From an uncultured Bacteroidota bacterium (GTDB lineage: Bacteria; Bacteroidota; Bacteroidia; Flavobacteriales; Flavobacteriaceae), in assembly GCA_903837025.1 (NCBI GenBank), contig CAILTC010000146.1:1-10214 (forward strand): a stretch of DNA of 10,214 nucleotides. Reading direction: 5' to 3'. The notes below the pieces were generated by a model. It saw only the letters and a list, made by a program, of their open reading frames with translations. It did not search any database and was not told the origin of the DNA. The position numbers and the translations under genes are program-made. Below, in pieces: positions 5,298 to 10,214 of this stretch (the stretch's first letter is position 1; the number at the start of each line of letters is the position of its first letter).

Positions 5298-7073
5298 ATG
5301 ATTAGAAGCTCACAAATACTTAATAAGTCGTTTTTGTTTATTGTTGGAATCTTATTTCAGACTTATGCAACTGCTCAGGTATTTGTTGCGGCTAACACAA
5401 ATGTTCTTGTAAGCAACGAAGTAATTTATGTAAAACAAGATTTACAGTTAAGTGTTGAAAGTAGTAATTTTTATTTAAGAAATCAAGGTCAACTCTTGCA
5501 AGGCACTTCTGTACAAGGAGCAAATAAAGGGTTAGGAAGTTTATCTGTTTTTCAAGAAGGGACCGTCAATAATTATCAATATAATTATTGGTGTTCTCCG
5601 GTAGGAAATGCAGTTTCTTCTACTACAGGAAATAATCCTTTTGGAATTACTCAATTGGGAGTTCCAATAACAGAAACCACTACAATACCTGCAATTATTT
5701 TATCTCCAGCTGCATACGATGGTACTGCTGATCCTTTTGCGATTGCTCCTTATTGGATTAATAAATTAACAACTAACGGTGCCTCATATTCAGATTGGGT
5801 TCGGGTGGGATCATCTGCAATTATAAATGCTGGTGAAGGTTTTACGATGAAAGGGACTTCGGGAATAAATTCGACAATAGTCGATGGAATTCAAAATAAT
5901 CCTGGAAGTGCGCAACGTTACGATTTTAGAGGGAAACCAAATGACGGAACCATCAATATTCCAGTTTTAAATGGCGAATGGACATTAACAGGAAATCCTT
6001 ATCCATCAGCCATAGATTTGCAGGCATTTTTAAACGGAGAAACAAATTGCGACGGATCTGCTTATTTCTGGGAACAGGACAAGACGATAAACTCGCATTA
6101 TATTGCGGATTATAGAGGCGGTTACGGAACCTACTCAGGCGCTGATATTTACACTCCGGCAATCTTCTATTCCTATGATGGATCGGGAAACCAAATATCG
6201 GTTATAACGAGTCCAAATAATAGATATCAAAAAAAATACTCTCCCATTGGTCAGGGTTTTATGATTACAGGACATGCAGACGGAAACGTTCAAATGAAAA
6301 ATAGTTACAGAGTTTATGTGAAGGAAGGAGTAGATAATTTATCTCAATTTAATAAAATAGCCAGCAAAAAGACTACTTCCCAAAACACAGGAGCATCGCA
6401 AATACGTTTTAATACTTTATTAGACAATGGACCAATAAGTCAAATGGTTTTGGCATTCAATCCACTAGCCACTGATGGTGTCGATCGCGCTATGGATGCC
6501 GCTTCGCCAAATGATGGTCCTGCAAATAATTATTTTGTAATTAATGACAATGAGTTTGTAATAAATGTTATGCCAATTGATATAGACAAAAAAATTGCAA
6601 TAGGGTTTAGAAATAGTGCTGAAGCTAATTATAAAATCAGCGTCAATGAAATGCTAAATATTCCCGAAGTTTCTAATGTGTATATTCACGATATTTCGGC
6701 TAATTTATATTATGACATAAAAAACAGCATTTTTGATATTACATTACCAGCAGGGACAAACAACAATTCCCAATATGAAATCACCTTTAAAAACGGTACT
6801 TTAGGAGTTGATAACTTGGCCGTTCAAAGCGGTTTCATAGTTCGACAAGATAATGTCATTAAAAAATTAATAATTAGTAATCCCTTGCAAAAAGAACTTG
6901 ATTCGTGTAGTTTATATGATGTTGTGGGAAAAATGATTTTCACTAAAAGTAAGTTAGGAACGGACTCCTCTTATACCTTTTCAACATCAAATCTAAGAGA
7001 GGGCATTTATATTGTTAAGTTAACTACAACAGATAAATCAGAAGTGGGGACTAAAATTATAGTCAAAAACTAA
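5298..7073 (+). CDS. T9SS type A sorting domain-containing secreted protein
   Basis: This 591-aa protein goes through Sec (signal peptide 1-26, core SFLFIVGILFQTYATA, then QVFVAAN) and then the type IX secretion system. The C-terminal 75 residues or so show a type A sorting domain (TIGR04183-like): YDVVGKMIF near 540, then LREGIYIVKLTT near 567-577, ending GTKIIVKN. The body has motifs I associate with large flavobacterial T9SS proteins of unknown function: YNYWCSPVGN (95-104), GEGFTMKG (179-186) and LTGNPYPSAIDL (230-241), plus a later PIGQGFMI. No enzyme motif was recognised, so it is probably a structural or adhesive surface protein. It lies 55 bp after paralogue 2 with no terminator between, so co-expression with the ice-binding-like pair is likely. 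The start is the ATG at 5298, directly preceding the signal peptide; upstream is A-rich with no strong Shine-Dalgarno. Confidence 0.85.
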   Translation: MIRSSQILNKSFLFIVGILFQTYATAQVFVAANTNVLVSNEVIYVKQDLQLSVESSNFYLRNQGQLLQGTSVQGANKGLGSLSVFQEGTVNNYQYNYWCSPVGNAVSSTTGNNPFGITQLGVPITETTTIPAIILSPAAYDGTADPFAIAPYWINKLTTNGASYSDWVRVGSSAIINAGEGFTMKGTSGINSTIVDGIQNNPGSAQRYDFRGKPNDGTINIPVLNGEWTLTGNPYPSAIDLQAFLNGETNCDGSAYFWEQDKTINSHYIADYRGGYGTYSGADIYTPAIFYSYDGSGNQISVITSPNNRYQKKYSPIGQGFMITGHADGNVQMKNSYRVYVKEGVDNLSQFNKIASKKTTSQNTGASQIRFNTLLDNGPISQMVLAFNPLATDGVDRAMDAASPNDGPANNYFVINDNEFVINVMPIDIDKKIAIGFRNSAEANYKISVNEMLNIPEVSNVYIHDISANLYYDIKNSIFDITLPAGTNNNSQYEITFKNGTLGVDNLAVQSGFIVRQDNVIKKLIISNPLQKELDSCSLYDVVGKMIFTKSKLGTDSSYTFSTSNLREGIYIVKLTTTDKSEVGTKIIVKN

Positions 7074-7080
7074 TATTCCT

Positions 7081-7129
7081 ATTTTTTATTGATTGTTTCA
7101 TCCGTGTCATCCGTGTGCCATTTTTTATT
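7081..7129. repeat. Short repeat cluster upstream of the amidase gene
   Basis: The 9-mer TCATCCGTG occurs twice in tandem (7098-7106 and 7107-7115), followed by TGCC. The pair is flanked by an exact 10-base direct repeat ATTTTTTATT at 7081-7090 and 7120-7129. The inner part resembles a fragment of a 'GGCA-CACGGAT' intergenic repeat that I recall from Bacteroidota genomes; that link is unverified. The flanking repeat could be a duplication or chance in AT-rich DNA. Confidence 0.45.
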
Positions 7130-7140
7130 AATTTTATAAA

Positions 7141-7911
7141 ATGAAAATCGCCATCATCCAATCGTCCTTATCTTGGGAAAATCCAACCCTCAACCGAAAT
7201 TATTTCGAAGAAAAAATCAATGCTATTGCTGAACAAGTAGATTTGATTGTACTTCCCGAAATGTTCACAACAGGCTTTACAATGAATCCTTCTGGGGTTG
7301 CCGAAACGATGCAAGGCAAAACAGTTGTAGGATTACAAGCTTTGGCGAAAGCCAAAAACAGCGCCATCACCGGAAGCTTAATCATCACAGAAAACAATAA
7401 TTTCTATAATAGATTGGTATTTGTTTTTCCGTCTGGCGAAATTCAATTTTACGACAAAAAACACTTGTTTTCTTTGGCTGGTGAAGACAAAGTCTATACT
7501 TCGGGGGACCAAAAATTGATTGTAGATTATTTAGGATGGAAAATTTGTCCGTTTGTATGTTACGATTTGCGTTTCCCAGTTTTTGCTCGTAATGTCGAGG
7601 ATTATGATGTCTTGCTTTATGTTGCCAATTGGCCAAAACCACGCATCAACGCCTGGGATATTTTGCTCAAAGCGCGTTCCGTCGAAAATATGTGTTATAC
7701 CATTGGCGCCAATAGAATTGGTTTAGATAATAATAATTTCGAATATGTTGGGCATTCGCAAGTGGTTGATTACTTGGGAAATTATATGTTGGAACCCCAA
7801 GAAACTGAAGGGGTTTTCATTGTCGAATTAAACAAAGAAAACATGCTGGAAACTAGAAAGAAATTCGGGTTCCTCAACGACAAAGATACTTTCGAACTAA
7901 AAGCCTATTGA
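7141..7911 (+). CDS. Nitrilase-superfamily omega-amidase (YafV/NIT2-like)
   Basis: This 256-aa cytoplasmic carbon-nitrogen hydrolase (PF00795) is most like omega-amidases such as YafV/Nit2. Those hydrolyse alpha-ketoglutaramate or alpha-ketosuccinamate to the 2-oxo acid and ammonia in methionine-salvage and glutamine-transaminase metabolism. The catalytic triad is visible: Glu40 in LPEMFTTGF, Lys106 in YDKKHLF, and Cys140 in ICPFVCYDLRFP. The supporting Glu is present in AGED (residue 115 region), and NWP (163-165) and the ARSVENMCY segment (178-186) are typical of the family. Length is normal and there is no signal peptide. The start at 7141 gives MKIAIIQSSLSWENP, the usual first strand. It is separated from the secreted cluster by 67 bp of repeat-containing DNA. 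Its last 15 bases overlap the 3' end of the convergent lipoprotein gene. The exact substrate is inferred from family resemblance. Confidence 0.88.
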   Translation: MKIAIIQSSLSWENPTLNRNYFEEKINAIAEQVDLIVLPEMFTTGFTMNPSGVAETMQGKTVVGLQALAKAKNSAITGSLIITENNNFYNRLVFVFPSGEIQFYDKKHLFSLAGEDKVYTSGDQKLIVDYLGWKICPFVCYDLRFPVFARNVEDYDVLLYVANWPKPRINAWDILLKARSVENMCYTIGANRIGLDNNNFEYVGHSQVVDYLGNYMLEPQETEGVFIVELNKENMLETRKKFGFLNDKDTFELKAY

Positions 7912-9591
7912 CGATTTACCTTTCTTAGTATTGTTGTTTTTGCCTTTATCCTTTTTATTCACTTTCTTTTTCGGATCTGGAGTGTAGGGAAGACTTACGT
8001 CAAAAATCTGATCCACATCCCAATTAGAGCGAACATCAACTTCTTTCGAGAAATAAACCACTTCCTCCGCTTGGCGTTTTTCCAAATAATTTCCCGTATC
8101 CCAGATCTTATTTTTGTTGTCATCATAAATAATTCGAAGCGTAAAAATGGCAGGTTCTAACAAATCAAAAACAAGCTTCGTCTTGTTTTCTGAATATTCC
8201 GAAGCGACAACATCTCCCTTGGTATCCATCAATTCTACAATTACAGGAAAATGTTTTACGTTTTGTAAATTCACGATAAGATTTCCATAATCAGAAATCA
8301 TTTTTGTACTTACCTTATAAATCAAGGAGTCATTGGCTTGTCCCATATAATCCGTCAAAGCATCTGGAAGGATCGTAAAAGTGTATTTCTCCAAAGGTTC
8401 CTTCTTGAAATCAAAATGCAAGCGCTGGTTAAATGCATCGTATTGGGTTGTAAAATCAATAGAAACCGAATCTTTATTGACAAGTCTAATTTTCGAATTA
8501 TCAATTTTTGTCAATGGTGTGGCGGTTTCTAAGGTAAATTGTTCTCTAAAATGCAAAAGATCCTTTTGTACAGCCACAATGTTTAAAGTATCGACTTTCT
8601 GAGTTTTAATTTTAAATTTAAAGTCCCCTTTGTATTTATCTTGGCTAACAGCCAATGCCAAAGAATCTGTTTTCAGAGGATTAAACCAAACTTGCAGCGA
8701 ATCCTTTTTTGGGAATTTAGTAATGATTGTTGGCAGAATTTCGGCTTTGTTTTTCAATACAATTTTCGAATTTTTTTCTTGGCCTTCATACGGCAATAGC
8801 AATTTATTTCCTGAAACTTGAATGGGCTTCAAAGCCTTAAAAGCAGGGTCTTCTCTGAATAATTTTAACTCAAAAGTAGAGTCATTCGGTATTGTGATAA
8901 ATTGTTTTTTAAATCCAATTTTGTCCTTTTTAGGGTTGAATTTATTATTCGAATTATAATCCTTCATCGCCACCAAAAGGTATTTTCCCGCCTTTAAATT
9001 TTCTAATTTAAACGTTTTTAAACTGTCTAAAGTGTTCGTGATATAGCGTGGAGTTTGATTGTAAACCACCGAATCCTTAAATTTGTCATTCACATCATAT
9101 AGCATCACCGAAACAAACGATTCCACTTCTTTTTTATACGCATCTTTTACCGTTCCTTTAATCGACAACGAATCAATGTAAGCGCCTGTCGAAAAAACAT
9201 ATTTAAACTGATTCAGCGCATTTCCTTCATTATTATCGGTGATACTTTGCCCAAAATTAAAGCTATAAGTAGTGTTGGGTTGTAGCGTATCATTTATTTT
9301 TATCGTCAAATACTTGCTCACATTTGTAGGCAATATCAACGGCTCGTTCTTCATTGGGGGCGAAATAATCAATTGCTTTCTCAAATCTTTAAGCTTGATG
9401 TATTCGTCAAAAGTCAATTTAATGTCGGTCCCTTTAAAATTAGTACTAAAATTTTTCGGGAAGCTCATTTTCATAACAGGCGCAAGCGTATCTTTCAAAC
9501 CGCCAGTAATGTTTCCTCTTTTAGCACAGCTAACCATTACCAATACAAGCAAAAACAGAATATATTTAAAGTTGTTTTTCAACATAATCAT
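7897..9591 (-). CDS. Ig-like (SbsA/Big_5) domain lipoprotein
   Basis: This 564-aa predicted lipoprotein has an N-terminus with a hydrophobic stretch (YILFLLVLVMVS) followed by Cys22 of a lipobox, then AKRGNITGG, so it should be lipid-anchored in the envelope. Residues about 33-133 resemble the bacterial Ig-like Big_5 domain (PF13205): DTLAPVMKMSFPKN, KLTFDEYIKL, LIISPP, LQPNTTYSFNFG and KYVFSTG. A carboxypeptidase-regulatory-like beta domain may follow (SLSIKGTVKD, LKAGKYLLVAMKDYNSNNKF). Near the C-terminus is a second Asp/Asn-rich turn, YDDNKNKIWDTGNYL, which could bind calcium. The tail is Lys/Asn-rich and of low complexity. ATGs at codons 1 and 3 are both plausible starts; I keep the longer. 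It is common in Flavobacteriia with unknown function. It converges on the amidase gene with a 15-bp overlap, so no separate terminator fits between them. Confidence 0.85.
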   Translation of the reverse strand: MIMLKNNFKYILFLLVLVMVSCAKRGNITGGLKDTLAPVMKMSFPKNFSTNFKGTDIKLTFDEYIKLKDLRKQLIISPPMKNEPLILPTNVSKYLTIKINDTLQPNTTYSFNFGQSITDNNEGNALNQFKYVFSTGAYIDSLSIKGTVKDAYKKEVESFVSVMLYDVNDKFKDSVVYNQTPRYITNTLDSLKTFKLENLKAGKYLLVAMKDYNSNNKFNPKKDKIGFKKQFITIPNDSTFELKLFREDPAFKALKPIQVSGNKLLLPYEGQEKNSKIVLKNKAEILPTIITKFPKKDSLQVWFNPLKTDSLALAVSQDKYKGDFKFKIKTQKVDTLNIVAVQKDLLHFREQFTLETATPLTKIDNSKIRLVNKDSVSIDFTTQYDAFNQRLHFDFKKEPLEKYTFTILPDALTDYMGQANDSLIYKVSTKMISDYGNLIVNLQNVKHFPVIVELMDTKGDVVASEYSENKTKLVFDLLEPAIFTLRIIYDDNKNKIWDTGNYLEKRQAEEVVYFSKEVDVRSNWDVDQIFDVSLPYTPDPKKKVNKKDKGKNNNTKKGKSSIGF

Positions 9592-9658
9592 TCAAAATTT
9601 AGAAGCTACAAAATAACAATTATATTCGCTGTAAACGAAATCTTTTGTTTTTTATTTA

Positions 9659-9794
9659 GGAGCTATTTCCTGCTGTCATTCCAAATGAAATTCACTGAAC
9701 TCTAATAAAAATATAAATATAGTGAAGTAATCTTTTTTGATAAAACCTGCTTTGCGTTTTATCAAAAAAGGATTTTCCCTTCCATCAGGGCTAA
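9659..9794. repeat. Intergenic element with GGAGCTATTTCC end and long hairpin
   Basis: This non-coding element starts with GGAGCTATTTCC and ends with ATCAGGGCTAA. In between is a perfect 15-bp stem, CTTTTTTGATAAAAC at 9732-9746 and GTTTTATCAAAAAAG at 9756-9770, with a 9-base loop that can pair further (GC-TTT-GC). I recall similar sequences, with the same ends and a variable central hairpin, recurring between genes in Flavobacterium genomes; that is memory, not a search. The boundaries are therefore approximate. Confidence 0.5.
9732..9770. terminator. Strong symmetrical hairpin, possible bidirectional terminator
   Basis: A 15-bp perfect stem has a 9-base loop and A/T runs inside the arms. 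It lies upstream of the minus-strand lipoprotein gene, so it does not end a neighbouring transcript on either side in the window. The T run is in the left arm, not downstream of a GC-rich stem, so it is an atypical terminator. It may rather be the structured core of the surrounding repeat element. Confidence 0.4.
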
Positions 9795-9826
9795 GGCATT
9801 CGAATTCAAGAGGAAATTTCTAATAT

Positions 9827-9911
9827 CCACCCCGGCTTGCAGGCAACCCTCCAAAGGAGGAGAGGTTGTATAGATTCACTCCTTTGGAGGGGTGTCCAAA
9901 GGGCGAGGTGG
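9827..9911. repeat. 85-bp imperfect palindromic element (REP/MITE-like)
   Basis: Two 33-base arms at 9827-9859 and 9879-9911 are inverted copies matching at 25 of 33 positions, with perfect inner ends (CCTCCAAAGGAG against CTCCTTTGGAGG) and outer ends (CCACC against GGTGG). The spacer is 19 bases. The arms are much more GC-rich than the surrounding DNA. I recall related GC-rich palindromes in other flavobacterial intergenic regions, unverified. No ORF is inside, so it would need a transposase in trans if mobile. It could also form an RNA or DNA cruciform hairpin. Confidence 0.68.
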
Positions 9912-9983
9912 TTTTTTCATTTTAGAATAATTACATAAAATGTGCCATTGAAGACATTACCTAAAACCTCTTCATTTCAAGAA

Positions 9984-9999
9984 AAATCGTACCTTTATA
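9984..9999 (+). promoter_or_regulatory. Weak candidate -7 promoter element for the 10019 gene
   Basis: TACCTTTA at about 9990-9997 differs from the Bacteroidota -7 consensus TAnnTTTG only in the last base, and sits about 20 bases before the TTG start at 10019. No clear TTG is seen at the -33 position, so this is a tentative call. Confidence 0.3.
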
Positions 10000-10018
10000 T
10001 CATAATCTTTGAATCATC

Positions 10019-10214
10019 TTGAAAAAGCTTCTCTTTTTTTGCCTCTTTTTATTCTTACTAACGGCTTGTAAACAATAGCATAAGCCTACGATTTCTTTTT
10101 ATTATTGGAAAACCGTGTTCAAATTATCACCATTAGAGAAAACCACTTTGCAACAAAACAATGTCAAAAAACTCTATGTTCGGTATTTTGATATTGATTT
10201 AGAAGCAAAAACAA
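10019..10214 (+). pseudogene. Lipoprotein gene, 5' part, interrupted by an in-frame amber codon
   Basis: From a TTG at 10019 the frame reads a lipoprotein signal peptide (KKLLFFCLFLFLLTACKQ, with lipobox LTAC) and then meets TAG at 10076-10078. The same frame continues open to the window end, giving HKPTISFYYWKTVFKLSP, LEKTTLQQNNVKKLYVRYFD and IDLEAKT, coherent protein of normal codon use. A single C-to-T change of CAG (Gln) would create this stop. The upstream boundary is a TGA at 10010-10012, and no ATG is available, so initiation would be at TTG. The frame is either a recent pseudogene with a nonsense mutation (and perhaps a weakened start) or carries a sequencing error. The family is an unnamed lipoprotein; I do not recognise a function. 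The 3' end is outside the window, so further lesions cannot be judged. Confidence 0.65.

Noticed and set aside
8338..9705. Forward-strand frames of 63-114 codons across the lipoprotein gene and beyond
   Set aside because: They run antisense to a convincing 564-aa lipoprotein and show no coherent domain. The extension past 9591 enters the repeat element.

Overview
The window is low-GC DNA from a member of the Bacteroidota, most probably a Flavobacterium-like organism. The evidence is a long-form SdhA/SdhB pair, a type IX secretion (T9SS) C-terminal sorting domain, A-rich translation starts without strong Shine-Dalgarno sequences, one good TTG...TAnnTTTG promoter, and Ig-like lipoproteins of flavobacterial type. 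The ice-binding-type proteins would suit a cold habitat, but that is inference.

Layout. Positions 1-1617 hold the end of a succinate dehydrogenase operon: the 3' end of sdhA, then a small S23-type four-helix-bundle gene lodged between the subunit genes, then sdhB and a strong hairpin terminator. Heptanucleotide-periodic repeats (about AGNCAWA) bracket the four-helix gene in inverted orientation and recur after sdhB. Positions 1618-7073 hold a co-directional surface/secreted-protein cluster. It has two tandem paralogues of about 520 aa, each with its own related leader, followed 55 bp later by a T9SS-sorted protein. Positions 7141-7911 encode a nitrilase-superfamily omega-amidase. It converges, with a 15-bp overlap, on a reverse-strand Ig-like lipoprotein gene (7897-9591). 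Positions 9592-10018 are non-coding and hold two intergenic repeat elements. From 10019 to the window end is the 5' part of another lipoprotein gene, interrupted by an in-frame amber codon.

The most unusual content is the architecture of the two tandem paralogues. After a signal peptide they carry an N-terminal module of the 'SSILDL...QG..APRMTT.QRD' kind. Next come phage-tail-fibre-like segments. Then the front half of what looks like a C1q-like head is followed by a DUF3494 (ice-binding) domain whose C-terminal half precedes its N-terminal half, and finally the back half of the head. I read this as a circularly permuted ice-binding beta-solenoid nested inside another beta domain. The two copies have the same plan, and a 151-bp block is about 95% identical between them, which suggests duplication with possible gene conversion.

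Working together: the sdh genes belong to the respiratory chain/TCA cycle. The paralogue pair and the T9SS protein probably form one secreted or cell-surface unit (adhesion or ice interaction, inferred). The amidase is metabolic housekeeping, and the lipoprotein genes contribute to the cell envelope. No rRNA, tRNA, CRISPR array, transposase or integrase was seen.
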